A stretch of DNA of 64,000 nt from Variovorax paradoxus B4 (GTDB lineage: Bacteria; Pseudomonadota; Gammaproteobacteria; Burkholderiales; Burkholderiaceae_C), in the NCBI RefSeq assembly GCF_000463015.1, contig NC_022247.1:3534001-3598000 (forward strand), read 5' to 3'. A program made the position numbers and the translations under genes. Below are positions 36,169 to 45,027 of the stretch, one piece after another (the first letter of the stretch is position 1; every line of letters starts with the position of its first letter). Under the pieces are notes generated by a model. That model worked only from the letters and a program-made list of their open reading frames with translations. It did not search any database and was not told the DNA's origin.

Positions 36169-37767
36169 ATGCTTGATCGCCGATCCTTCCTTGCCGCAGG
36201 TGGTGCCGCCGCCGCACTCGCCGCCCTTGGACTGCCCGAAGAGGCATTGGCCGCCAACGGCCTGAAGCTGAGCCAGCCTTCGCCTTTCTCGTTCGACCGC
36301 CTCGTGGCGCAGGCCAAGCGCCTGGCCGGGCAACCCTATGCCGCCGCCACGCCGCTCGCGCCCGAGGTGCTCGAACGCATCGACTACGACGCGCACGGCA
36401 AGATCAAGTTCGACCCGTCCAATGCCCTCTTCCGCGACGGCCCCGGCGCCTTTCCCGTCACCTTCTTCCACCTCGGCCGCTTCTTCCAGACGCCGGTGCG
36501 CATGCACGTGCTCGAGAACTCCGATGGCGACGCCTTTGCGCGCGAGGTGCTCTACAGCCCTTCCTATTTCTCGATGCCGCCCGACAGCCCCGCGCGCGCG
36601 CTGCCGCCGGGCGCGGGCTTTGCGGGCTTTCGGCTGCAGGAAAGCCGCCTGGGCGACCAGAGCAAGCTCGACTGGCAGAAGAACGACTGGGTCGCGTTTC
36701 TCGGCGCCTCCTACTTTCGCGCGATCGGCGAGCTCTACCAGTACGGCCTGTCGGCCCGCGGCCTTGCGCTCGACGTGGCGGTGCCCGACAAGCCCGAAGA
36801 GTTCCCGACCTTCACGCGCTTCTATTTCGAAACGCCGGCCGCGAACAACACCACCTCGATGACGGTCTACGCGCTGCTCGAAGGGCCGAGCGTCACGGGC
36901 GTGTTCAAGTTCGTGATGCAGCGCGGCAAGGCCGTGATCATGGACATCGACTCGCGCCTGTTCCTGCGCCGCGACGTGACGCGCCTGGGCCTGGTGCCGC
37001 TCACCTCGATGTACTGGTACTCGGAGACCATCAAGCCCACCGCCATCGACTGGCGCCCCGAGGTGCACGACTCCGACGGCCTGGCCATCTGGAACGGTGC
37101 GGGCGAGCGCATCTGGCGCCCGCTCAACAACCCCACGCAGACGCGCGCCTCGGCCTTTGCGGACACCCGCCCGCGCGGCTTCGGGCTGCTGCAGCGCGAC
37201 CGCGTCTTCGACAATTTCCAGGACGGCGTCAACTACGAGAAGCGCCCGAGCCTCTGGATCGAACCACTGGGCGATTGGGGCGAAGGCTCGGTGCAGCTGA
37301 TCGAGATCCCGACCGACGACGAGATCCACGACAACATCGTCGCCTTCTGGGTGCCCAAGGCCGACGCCAAGGCAGGCGCGAGCTACAGCCTGCAGTACCG
37401 GCTGCACTGGACCGACCAGGAGCCCTTTCCCTCGCCGCTCGCGCGCTGCGTGGCCACGCGCATCGGACGCGGCGGACAGCCCGGCCAGCCGCGCCCGCCG
37501 GGCGTGCGCAAGTTCATGGTGGAATTCGTCGGGCAGCCGCTCACCACCGTGCCCTTCGGCGTGAAGCCCGAGCTGGTGCTGACGGCACCGCGCGGCAAGT
37601 TCTCCTACGTCTTTGCCGAGGCCGTGCCCAACGGCGTGCCGGGACACTGGCGCGCCCAGTTCGACTTCACGCCCGAAGGCAACGAGCCCATCGACATGCG
37701 GCTCTACCTGAAGACCGGCGACAAGACGCTCACGGAAACCTGGCTGTTCCAGTACCAGCCAGGTTGA
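36169..37767 (+). CDS. opgD: Periplasmic glucan biosynthesis protein OpgD/MdoD
   Basis: 532 residues. The Tat signal peptide MLDRRSFLAAGGAAAALAAL points to OpgD rather than Sec-exported OpgG. The family body is complete (FDRLVAQAKRLAGQPY near residue 41; YWYSETIKP; WIEPLGDWGEG; TDQEPFPSPLARCVATRIGRGG). OpgG/D proteins shape osmoregulated periplasmic glucans made by OpgH. No opgH lies next to it. The gene stands alone, facing the convergent FKBP gene 18 bases away. Confidence 0.93.
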   Translation: MLDRRSFLAAGGAAAALAALGLPEEALAANGLKLSQPSPFSFDRLVAQAKRLAGQPYAAATPLAPEVLERIDYDAHGKIKFDPSNALFRDGPGAFPVTFFHLGRFFQTPVRMHVLENSDGDAFAREVLYSPSYFSMPPDSPARALPPGAGFAGFRLQESRLGDQSKLDWQKNDWVAFLGASYFRAIGELYQYGLSARGLALDVAVPDKPEEFPTFTRFYFETPAANNTTSMTVYALLEGPSVTGVFKFVMQRGKAVIMDIDSRLFLRRDVTRLGLVPLTSMYWYSETIKPTAIDWRPEVHDSDGLAIWNGAGERIWRPLNNPTQTRASAFADTRPRGFGLLQRDRVFDNFQDGVNYEKRPSLWIEPLGDWGEGSVQLIEIPTDDEIHDNIVAFWVPKADAKAGASYSLQYRLHWTDQEPFPSPLARCVATRIGRGGQPGQPRPPGVRKFMVEFVGQPLTTVPFGVKPELVLTAPRGKFSYVFAEAVPNGVPGHWRAQFDFTPEGNEPIDMRLYLKTGDKTLTETWLFQYQPG

Positions 37768-37785
37768 GTTCTCGAGATCTGCCGA

Positions 37786-38211
37786 TCAGCGCTTCTTGAC
37801 GGAGACCAGCTCGACTTCGAAGTTGAGCGTGGCGTTCGGCGGGATCACGCCGCCCGCGCCGCGCGAGCCGTAGGCAATGGCCGGCGGGCAGGTCAGCTTG
37901 GCCTTGCCGCCGGGCTTCATCTTCTGCACGCCCTCGGTCCAGCAGGGGATCACGCCGTTGAGCGGAAACTCGGTCGGCTCGCCGCGGCTGTAGGAGCTGT
38001 CGAATTCCTTGCCGCTGTCGGGGAAGGTGCCACGGTAGTGCACCTTGACCACGTCGGTTGCGGCGGGCGATGCCCCGGAGCCTTCCTTCAGCGACTGGTA
38101 GACCAGGCCGCTCGGCGTGGTGACGGGCGCCGACTGCGCCCAGGCGGCGGACACCGCGCACAACGAGACCAGGGCGGCACAGAAGAGAGACGAAGAAGAG
38201 CAAGACTTCAC
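37786..38211 (-). CDS. Periplasmic FKBP-type peptidyl-prolyl isomerase
   Basis: 141 residues with a signal peptide ending at about residue 25 (SAAWAQ). FKBP landmarks: VKVHYRGTFPDSGKEFDSS, FPLNGVIPCWTEGVQKM and PPAIAYGSRGAGGVIPPNATLNFEVEL. Trp in the usual WTEG position and the other pocket aromatics are present, so it should be active in folding exported proteins. GTG start at 38211, with GAGGTG 5 bases upstream. Divergent from the ethanolamine operon. Confidence 0.93.
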   Translation of the reverse strand: MKSCSSSSLFCAALVSLCAVSAAWAQSAPVTTPSGLVYQSLKEGSGASPAATDVVKVHYRGTFPDSGKEFDSSYSRGEPTEFPLNGVIPCWTEGVQKMKPGGKAKLTCPPAIAYGSRGAGGVIPPNATLNFEVELVSVKKR

Positions 38212-38254
38212 TGAACACCTCGGGGGATTGGAAAAGCACGATTATGGCCAGCGC

Positions 38255-38270
38255 TGGAACAGGCCTTGCT
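38255..38270 (+). promoter_or_regulatory. Sigma-54-like promoter for the ethanolamine operon
   Basis: TGGAACAGGCCTTGCT matches the -24/-12 consensus TGGCACG-N4-TTGCW with exact GG-N10-GC spacing, 44 bases before the permease start. In Pseudomonas, eat-eutBC is RpoN-dependent through EatR, which gives the match biological sense. No enhancer-binding protein gene is present in the window. Confidence 0.5.
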
Positions 38271-38314
38271 TTGCCGGATACGCACTGTCAACATCCGCAA
38301 AAAGAGGAAGCCCC

Positions 38315-39736
38315 ATGCATTCCACCGCAGTCACGCCGGCCGCAGCCGCTGTTCCGGCCGGCACCGGCCATCTGAAGAAGGTCCTCGGTCCCGTCCAGCT
38401 CTGGGGCATCGCCGTGGGCCTGGTCATATCGGGTGAGTACTTTGGTTGGAGCTACGGCTGGAACACCGCCGGCACGCTCGGCTTCCTGGTGGCCACGGTG
38501 CTGGTGGCCACGATGTACACCACCTTCATCTTCAGCTTCACCGAGCTCTCCACCGCCATCCCGCATGCGGGCGGGCCCTTCGCCTATGCACGGCGCGCCT
38601 TCGGCCCGACCGGCGGCTTCGTGGCGGGCTTTGCCACGCTGATCGAATTCGTCTTCGCGCCGCCGGCCATCGCGCTGGCCATCGGCGCCTACCTCAACGT
38701 GCAGTTCCCGGGCATCAACCCGAAGTGGTTCGCGCTGGGTGCGTACGTGATCTTCATCGCGCTCAACTGGATCGGCATCGGCATTGCGGCGGCCTTCGAA
38801 CTCTTCGTGACGGTGCTCGCGATCTTCGAGCTGCTGGTGTTCATGGGCGTGGTCACGCCCGGCTGGTCGATGGCCAACTTCGTCGCCAACGGCTGGGCCG
38901 GCGGCAACGTGCTCAACGGCGCGGCCATCTCGGGCATCTTCGCTTCGATACCGTTCGCGATCTGGTTCTTCCTGGCCATCGAGGGCGCGGCCATGGCCGC
39001 GGAGGAGGCGCGCGATCCGCACCGCACCATTCCCATTGCCTACACCACGGGCATCGTCACGCTGGTGGTGCTGGCCTTCGGCGTGATGATCTTCGCGGGC
39101 GGCGTGGGCGACTGGCGCAAGCTCGCCAACATCAACGACCCGCTGCCGCAGGCCATGAAGGCGGTGGTGGGCGACAACAGCGGCTGGCTGCACATGCTGG
39201 TGTGGATCGGCCTCTTCGGGCTGATCGCCTCGTTCCACGGGATCATCATGGGCTACTCGCGCCAGATCTTCGCGCTGGCGCGCGCCGGCTACCTGCCGCG
39301 CTACTTCGCGGGCCTGAGCCCGCGCTTCGACACGCCGCACCGCGCACTGCTGGCCGGCGGCGTGATCGGCGTGGTGGCCATCTTCAGCGACGAGTGGGTG
39401 CAGTTCGGCGGCCAGACGCTCACCGCCAACATCGTGACCATGGCCGTGCTCGGCGCCATCGTGATGTACCTGATCTCGATGGCCGCGCTCTTCAGGCTGC
39501 GCAAGAGCGAGCCCGACCTGCTGCGCACCTACCGCGCGCCGTTCTATCCGGTGTTTCCAGCGATTGCACTCGGACTCGGCGTGGTCTGCCTCGGCGCCAT
39601 GGTCTGGTTCAACGCCATGCTCACGCTGCTGTTCCTGGTGCTGATGGCAGCGGCCTACGGCTATTTCCTGCTGACTTCGGCACAACGCAAGGCGGCAGCG
39701 CCCGACGAGATGCTTTCCTCGGGCACCATCGTGTGA
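38315..39736 (+). CDS. eat: Ethanolamine permease
   Basis: 473 residues, about 12 membrane helices; APC superfamily. GLVISGEYFGWSYGWNTAG in helix 1 and ELSTAIPHAGGPFAYARRAFG are typical of Eat-type permeases; IASFHGIIMGYSRQIFALAR follows in the second half. It imports ethanolamine for the lyase encoded immediately downstream (10-base gap to eutB). ATG 38315 has AGAGGAAG 5 bases upstream; the frame is open further left without support. Confidence 0.93.
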   Translation: MHSTAVTPAAAAVPAGTGHLKKVLGPVQLWGIAVGLVISGEYFGWSYGWNTAGTLGFLVATVLVATMYTTFIFSFTELSTAIPHAGGPFAYARRAFGPTGGFVAGFATLIEFVFAPPAIALAIGAYLNVQFPGINPKWFALGAYVIFIALNWIGIGIAAAFELFVTVLAIFELLVFMGVVTPGWSMANFVANGWAGGNVLNGAAISGIFASIPFAIWFFLAIEGAAMAAEEARDPHRTIPIAYTTGIVTLVVLAFGVMIFAGGVGDWRKLANINDPLPQAMKAVVGDNSGWLHMLVWIGLFGLIASFHGIIMGYSRQIFALARAGYLPRYFAGLSPRFDTPHRALLAGGVIGVVAIFSDEWVQFGGQTLTANIVTMAVLGAIVMYLISMAALFRLRKSEPDLLRTYRAPFYPVFPAIALGLGVVCLGAMVWFNAMLTLLFLVLMAAAYGYFLLTSAQRKAAAPDEMLSSGTIV

Positions 39737-39746
39737 AGAAAGAAAG

Positions 39747-41141
39747 ATGCGCTATCGCACCACCATCGCCGGCCAGGTCTTCGCCTTCGACGACCTGAAG
39801 CATGTCATGGCCATGGCCAGCCCGGCGCGCTCGGGCGACTACCTCGCGGAAATCGGCGCGGCCACCGCGCAGCAGCGCATGGCGGCGCGCCACGTGCTGG
39901 CCGAGACGCCGCTCAAGCAGTTCCTGACCGAAGCGCTGATTCCCTACGAGAGCGACAACATCACGCGCCTCATCATCGACAGCCACGACGCACAGGCCTT
40001 TGCACCGGTGTCGCACCTCACGGTGGGCGACTTCCGCAACTGGCTGCTCTCGGAACAGGCCACCACCGAGGCGCTGACGGCGCTGGCGCCAGGCCTCACG
40101 CCCGAGATGGTGGCGGCCGTGTCCAAGCTCATGCGCAACCAGGACCTGGTGTCGGTCGCCAAAAAATGCAGCGTGGTCACGCGCTTTCGCGACACCATCG
40201 GCCTGCCCGGCCACCTGGCCGTGCGCCTGCAGCCCAACCACCCGACCGACGACCTGCGCGGCGTGGCGGCCTCCACGCTCGACGGGCTGCTCTACGGCGC
40301 GGGCGATGCGGTGATCGGCCTCAACCCGGTGTCCGACAGCATGCAGGTGCTGGGCCGCCTGCTGCACATGCTCGACGAAGTGATCCAGCGCTTCGAGATT
40401 CCCACCCAAAGCTGCGTGCTCACGCACGTCACCAACACGCTCAAGCTCGCAGAGGCTGGCGCGCCGGTGGACCTGGTGTTCCAGTCGATCGCGGGCACCG
40501 AGAAGGCGAACCTGTCTTTCGGCGTCACGCCCGAGCTGCTGGCCGAAGCGCACGCCGCGGCGCTGGCGCTGAACCGGGGCACGGTCGGCAACAACGTGAT
40601 GTATTTCGAGACCGGCCAGGGCAGCGCGCTCTCGGCCAATGCCAACTTCGGCGTCGACCAGCAGACCTGCGAGGTGCGCGCCTATGCGCTGGCGCGGCGC
40701 TACGAGCCGCTGCTCATCAACACGGTGGTCGGCTTCATCGGGCCCGAATACCTGTACGACGGCAAGCAGATCATCCGCGCCGGGCTCGAAGACCATTGCT
40801 GCGGCAAGCTGCTGGGCCTGCCCATCGGCTGCGACATCTGCTACACCAACCATGCCGAGGCCGACCAGGACGACATGGACAACCTGCTCGTGCTGCTGGG
40901 CACCGCGGGCATCAACTTCATCATGGGCATTCCGGGCGCCGACGACGTGATGCTCAACTACCAGAGCACCTCGTTCCACGACGCGCTGTTCCTGCGCCAG
41001 ACGCTGGGCCTGAAGCGCGCGCCCGAATTCGAGGCCTGGCTGCAGCGCATGCAGATCACCGATGCGGCGGGGCAGCTCGCGCCGCCATCGGCCAACCGCC
41101 TGCTGGCGGACATGAGCGGTCTGGCCGCGCTTGGGCAATGA
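39747..41141 (+). CDS. eutB: Ethanolamine ammonia-lyase large subunit
   Basis: 464 residues, full length for EutB. The catalytic TIM barrel binds adenosylcobalamin with EutC and splits ethanolamine to acetaldehyde and ammonia. Landmarks: MAMASPARSGDYLAEIGA near 30, HLAVRLQPNHPTDDLRG near 150, GLNPVSDS and IPTQSCVLTHVTNTL, and FQSIAGTEKANLSFGV. No microcompartment shell or reactivase (eutA) genes lie nearby, as is normal for the short eat-eutBC form. The stop overlaps the eutC start. Confidence 0.96.
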   Translation: MRYRTTIAGQVFAFDDLKHVMAMASPARSGDYLAEIGAATAQQRMAARHVLAETPLKQFLTEALIPYESDNITRLIIDSHDAQAFAPVSHLTVGDFRNWLLSEQATTEALTALAPGLTPEMVAAVSKLMRNQDLVSVAKKCSVVTRFRDTIGLPGHLAVRLQPNHPTDDLRGVAASTLDGLLYGAGDAVIGLNPVSDSMQVLGRLLHMLDEVIQRFEIPTQSCVLTHVTNTLKLAEAGAPVDLVFQSIAGTEKANLSFGVTPELLAEAHAAALALNRGTVGNNVMYFETGQGSALSANANFGVDQQTCEVRAYALARRYEPLLINTVVGFIGPEYLYDGKQIIRAGLEDHCCGKLLGLPIGCDICYTNHAEADQDDMDNLLVLLGTAGINFIMGIPGADDVMLNYQSTSFHDALFLRQTLGLKRAPEFEAWLQRMQITDAAGQLAPPSANRLLADMSGLAALGQ

Positions 41142-41926
41142 GCAGCAACGCCCCTGTCACCCCCAACCCCTGGGCGGAGTGGCGTTCGGCCACCCCCGCA
41201 CGCCTCGCGCTGGGCCGCGCCGGCGCCGGCATGCCGACCGACGAGACGCTGCGCTTCGGCTGGGCCCATGCCATGGCGCGCGATGCGATCCATGCGGCGC
41301 TCGATGTCGACGCGCTCGAAGCCGCCCTGCGTGCGCAGCACTGGGACGTGGCGCGGGCACGCAGCCGCGCCGAAGACCGCACCACCTACCTGCGCCGCCC
41401 GGACCTCGGCCGGCAGCTCGACCCCGTGGATGCGCAGCGCCTGCGCGTGGGTGTGAGCCGCGATTGCGACGTCTGCCTCGTCATCGGCGACGGCCTCTCC
41501 TCGCTCGCGGTGGCGCGCCATGCCGCCCCGATGCTGGCGGCGCTGCGCGCGCAGCTGCCGCCCGAGACACGCTTCTCTCCCGTGGTCATCGCCACCCAGG
41601 CGCGCGTGGCGCTGGCCGACGAGGTCGGCGAGCTGTTCGGCGCGGCGCTTTCGGTGATGCTGATCGGCGAGCGCCCGGGGCTCAGCTCGCCGGACAGCCT
41701 CGGCATCTACCTGACCCATTCCCCGAAGCGCGGCCGGCACGACGCCGAGCGCAACTGCATCTCGAACGTGCGCCCCGAAGGCCTGCCCTGCGAAGCCGCC
41801 GCGTTCAAGCTGGCATGGCTGATGCGAGAGTCCCTTCGCCGGGGGCTGACCGGCGTCGGGCTCAAGGACGAGAGCGATCTCGCGGTGCTCGAGCCCGGCC
41901 GCCCAGCACCTCCCTTGCCCGGGTAG
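41138..41926 (+). CDS. eutC: Ethanolamine ammonia-lyase small subunit
   Basis: 262 residues. Small subunit closing the B12 site of EutB. Motifs: TPARLALGRAGAGMPTDETL at the N-terminus, VVIATQARVALADEVGELF and MLIGERPGLSSPDSLGIYLT, and RNCISNVRPEG. ATG overlaps the eutB stop (ATGA), so the subunits are coupled. The operon ends here; the next unit has its own promoter and operator. Confidence 0.96.
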   Translation: MSSNAPVTPNPWAEWRSATPARLALGRAGAGMPTDETLRFGWAHAMARDAIHAALDVDALEAALRAQHWDVARARSRAEDRTTYLRRPDLGRQLDPVDAQRLRVGVSRDCDVCLVIGDGLSSLAVARHAAPMLAALRAQLPPETRFSPVVIATQARVALADEVGELFGAALSVMLIGERPGLSSPDSLGIYLTHSPKRGRHDAERNCISNVRPEGLPCEAAAFKLAWLMRESLRRGLTGVGLKDESDLAVLEPGRPAPPLPG

Positions 41927-41953
41927 CCGAGGCTTTGCGTCAACCAAAATAGT

Positions 41954-41994
41954 CAATAGAATGGCTGCTAAGCCACTTAACAGCCATTTTATTG
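41954..41994. promoter_or_regulatory. hipBA operator: 14-bp inverted repeat
   Basis: CAATAGAATGGCTG (41954-41967) and CAGCCATTTTATTG (41981-41994) are 14-bp arms with one mismatch and a 13-base spacer. The right arm ends at the base before the hipB ATG. The region is clearly more AT-rich than its surroundings. Layout fits autorepression by HipB/HipAB. Confidence 0.78.
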
Positions 41995-42339
41995 ATGCCA
42001 AGAAGCAGCAACAGCCTTTCTGCCCTGCCCCAGCAGACCGCTGAGCCCTTGAGAAATCTCGGCCTGCGCCTTCGTGCGCACCGGGTTCATCGCGGCTGGA
42101 CGATCGCAGAGATGGCCGAACGCCTGCTGTGCTCGCCCACCACCCTGCGCTCGCTCGAATCGGGCAAGCCCGCGACCAGCATCGGCTTGCTCGCCCACGC
42201 GTTGTGGCTGTTCGGCGAGATCGACTCGCTCGACGCATTGGCTCCCACACCCGCTGGCCTGGCCGCCGGGCGCCGTGTCCGCAGGTCTGCTGCGCGCGGG
42301 CCCGCCGGGGTGATCGCGGAGGACGAGCGTGATTTCTGA
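41995..42339 (+). CDS. hipB: HipB-like antitoxin (XRE family)
   Basis: 114 residues. An XRE helix-turn-helix occupies about residues 20-75 (NLGLRLRAHRVHRGWTIAEMAE, SPTTLRSLESGKPATSIG). The C-terminal part (AAGRRVRRSAARGPAG) is basic and flexible, as in other HipB proteins. It should bind the operator just upstream and neutralise HipA. TTG at 41992 is in frame, but ATG 41995 is preferred. Last 11 bases overlap hipA. Confidence 0.88.
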   Translation: MPRSSNSLSALPQQTAEPLRNLGLRLRAHRVHRGWTIAEMAERLLCSPTTLRSLESGKPATSIGLLAHALWLFGEIDSLDALAPTPAGLAAGRRVRRSAARGPAGVIAEDERDF

Positions 42340-43591
42340 CGAGGCCGGGGACGAACGGCGCATCTATGTCGGACTCGCGCGCCACACGGGCGACGAGGTG
42401 CAGCCTGCCGGCCTGATGAAGCTTGTTCGCCGCGGCGTCGTGGAGTCGGGTGAATTTGCCTATGGCCGGCGCTACCTCCAGGATCCCGCAGCCATGCCGC
42501 TCAACCCCGAGCACCTGCCGCTGCGCGATGCTGCTTTCGTATTGCCGGAGCGCCGCATCCGAGAGGGTGGCGCCATGCCGCTCACGCTGCGCGATGCCCT
42601 GCCCGACAGCTGGGGACGCAAGGTGCTCGAGATCCGCCACGGCAAACCCCTGTCGGACGTCGAAGCACTGCTGCTGACCAATGAGGACCGCATCGGCGCG
42701 ATGGTGTTCGCCGAGGCATTGCCCATCCGAAGCGAAGAACCACCCTCCATGCTCTGGTCGCTGGAGGAGCTTGCCGAAGCGTCGCGCCGCGTCGAGGAAG
42801 GCATCGAAATCGGGCCCGACATGCATCGGCTGCTGCGCGGCGGCAGCCTGGGCGGCGCACGGCCCAAGGCGGCCTTTGCGCATGAGGGGCGGCGCTACAT
42901 CGCCAAATTCTCCTCGCGCGGCGACGACCACGATGTGGAGGTGATCGAGGCGGCCACCCTGTGGCTGGCCAGCGCCTGCGGCATCGATATGCCTGCCTTC
43001 CTGCTACACCCCCTGGCGTCCGGCCACGCCTTGCTGGTGGAGCGTTTCGACCGAACCGGCCCCGTGAACGACGAGCAGCGCCATCACTACCTGTCGGCCT
43101 CGGCACTGCTCGATGTGCCCTATGAATCCAGCCGCGGCAGCTATGTCGAATTGGCACAGCTGCTGCGGCGCATCTCGGGGCGCCCGCACGAAGACCTGAC
43201 CGAGCTGTTTCGCCGCCTGGTATTCAACCTGGCCGTGGGCAACAGCGACGACCATGTCAAGAACCATGGCGTCTTGCGGCGGGGCGACGGCCTCTGGCGC
43301 CTGGCCCCTGCCTTCGATCTCGTCATGCAGCTGGGCGGCCATACGGGCTACCAGGAGCTTGCCATCCTGCCGGGGCAGCACGCATCGAACCTCGCGCTGG
43401 CGCGCACCGCGGCGCCCCACTTCGGCCTGTCCGCGGCAGACGCGAACGACATCATCCGCCGAACCGAAGAGATCGTTTCGGTGCAGGCCGCGGCCAGCGT
43501 CGAAGCGGCCGGCGGCAACCGTGAACTCGTGCGCCGCGTGGCGGCCTTCATCGAACAGCAGTACGACCGCATCCGTGCCTGGAGCCCGTGA
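42329..43591 (+). CDS. hipA: HipA toxin, serine/threonine kinase
   Basis: 420 residues from GTG 42329, with GGAGG 7 bases upstream. Catalytic parts match HipA: the ATP-loop/autophosphorylation segment RGGSLGGARPKA with Ser173, catalytic GNSDDHVKN with Asp307 and Asn312, and the metal-binding Asp330 in AFDLV. HipA kinases phosphorylate glutamyl-tRNA synthetase or related targets and induce growth arrest. All key residues are present, so the toxin should be active. Forms a self-contained module with hipB between eutC and the HAD gene. Confidence 0.92.
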   Translation: MISDEAGDERRIYVGLARHTGDEVQPAGLMKLVRRGVVESGEFAYGRRYLQDPAAMPLNPEHLPLRDAAFVLPERRIREGGAMPLTLRDALPDSWGRKVLEIRHGKPLSDVEALLLTNEDRIGAMVFAEALPIRSEEPPSMLWSLEELAEASRRVEEGIEIGPDMHRLLRGGSLGGARPKAAFAHEGRRYIAKFSSRGDDHDVEVIEAATLWLASACGIDMPAFLLHPLASGHALLVERFDRTGPVNDEQRHHYLSASALLDVPYESSRGSYVELAQLLRRISGRPHEDLTELFRRLVFNLAVGNSDDHVKNHGVLRRGDGLWRLAPAFDLVMQLGGHTGYQELAILPGQHASNLALARTAAPHFGLSAADANDIIRRTEEIVSVQAAASVEAAGGNRELVRRVAAFIEQQYDRIRAWSP

Positions 43592-43696
43592 ACAGACTCC
43601 AGGCTGGCATGGCTGATGCGTAAGCCTCTGCCGAAGTGTCACGAGCGTTCTCTACGCTCGGCCTTCCGATCAACGCCGCACAACAACAGGAAATCC

Positions 43697-44965
43697 ATGC
43701 AACGTCGCCTGATTCTTCTCACGCCGCTCGCCGCCGCGCTCGCCGCCACGGGCTGCGCCGCCTTGGCCCCCTCTGCGTCCGCGACGCTTTCGCCCGGCCA
43801 CTGGGACGCCTTCAACCGGGCTCAGATCGAGGGCCTGATCGCCGGCCTCGGCAAGGCAAGCCCGGGCTACAGCGCCGCCAAGCCGCCCTACGTGGTCTTC
43901 GACTGGGACAACACCAGCGTGTTCCTCGACATCGAGGAAGCCTCGCTGATCTACCAGCTCGAGAACCTGGTGTTCGGCGCCACGCCCGCGCAGCTCGAGG
44001 TGGCGCTGCGCAAGAACATCCCGAAGAAGGACTTCCTGCCGGCGTACAACAACGCGGCGGGCAAGCCCGTCAACGTCGACCTCCTGGTGCCCGACATCGT
44101 GGCCAGCTACACCTGGCTCTACCAGAACTACAGCGGCCTCAAGGGCAGTCAGCCGCTGGCCGCGGTGAAGCTGAGCCCGCACTACATCGCCTTTACCACC
44201 AAGGTACGCTTTCTCTACGAGGCCATCGGCGACACCTTCGACCACGACACGGCCTACCCCTGGGTGACCTACCTCTTCGTCGGCATGACCGAAACCCAGG
44301 TGCGCAAGCTCACGGCCGCCACCGTGGCCTGGCAGCTGAAAGAGCCCGTGGCCAAGGTGAAATGGACCTCGCCGGCCGCGCTGCCAGGCCAGGCGGGCGT
44401 GGTCTCGGTCAGCTGGAAGAACGGCCTGCGGCTGCAGCCCGAGATGCAGGAGCTGTATGCCGCGTTCCGGAATGCGGGCTTCGACGTGTGGGTGTGCTCG
44501 GCGTCCTTCGTCGACGTGATCAAGGAGATTTCCTCGAACCCCGCCTTCGGCTACAACAACCCGACCGAACGCGTTCTGGCGATGGAGCTGGAGCGCGACG
44601 CCAACGGGGTGATCCAGCCCGAGTACCGGCGCGGCTACGACCAGACGCAGGGCCCCGGCAAGACGAAGAACATCCAGCGCTTCCTGGTCAGCAAGTACGG
44701 CTACGGCCCGAGCTTCATTGCCGGCGACAGCGAGGGCGACCAGAACATGATGGCCGACTTTGCCGACACGAAGAAGGTGCTGATCGTGAACCGCCTGCGC
44801 GACCCGAAGACCGACATCGGCAAGTTCTCGGCCATGGCGGTGCAGAACTACGGCAAGCCCGACACGCGCTACCTGCTGCAGGGCCGCGACGACAACACCG
44901 GCCAGTGGGTGCCTTCGCAATTGCATACGCCGCTGGGCGCGGCGCAGGGCAAGGTACTCAAGTAG
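43697..44965 (+). CDS. HAD-superfamily lipoprotein phosphatase, phosphorylcholine-phosphatase-like
   Basis: 422 residues. Signal sequence with a lipobox-like LAATGC (Cys20), so probably a lipoprotein. HAD motif I is FDWDNTS (Asp69, Asp71, Thr73); motif III/IV is IAGDSEGDQNMMADF near 340. The DxDNT form and overall length resemble Pseudomonas PchP, which hydrolyses phosphorylcholine and phosphoethanolamine. That, plus the ethanolamine operon upstream, suggests release of ethanolamine or choline outside the inner membrane. ATG 43697; a frame extension to 43616 lacks the signal peptide at its start. Confidence 0.78.
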   Translation: MQRRLILLTPLAAALAATGCAALAPSASATLSPGHWDAFNRAQIEGLIAGLGKASPGYSAAKPPYVVFDWDNTSVFLDIEEASLIYQLENLVFGATPAQLEVALRKNIPKKDFLPAYNNAAGKPVNVDLLVPDIVASYTWLYQNYSGLKGSQPLAAVKLSPHYIAFTTKVRFLYEAIGDTFDHDTAYPWVTYLFVGMTETQVRKLTAATVAWQLKEPVAKVKWTSPAALPGQAGVVSVSWKNGLRLQPEMQELYAAFRNAGFDVWVCSASFVDVIKEISSNPAFGYNNPTERVLAMELERDANGVIQPEYRRGYDQTQGPGKTKNIQRFLVSKYGYGPSFIAGDSEGDQNMMADFADTKKVLIVNRLRDPKTDIGKFSAMAVQNYGKPDTRYLLQGRDDNTGQWVPSQLHTPLGAAQGKVLK

Positions 44966-45027
44966 GCATCAGGCCCGGTGGCGGGCAGTTGCCTATGATC
45001 CTGGCATTGCCAACCAGGAGACAGAAC

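Noticed and set aside
41992..41994. TTG as the hipB start
   Set aside because: ATG follows at once, and the TTG is the end of the operator arm.
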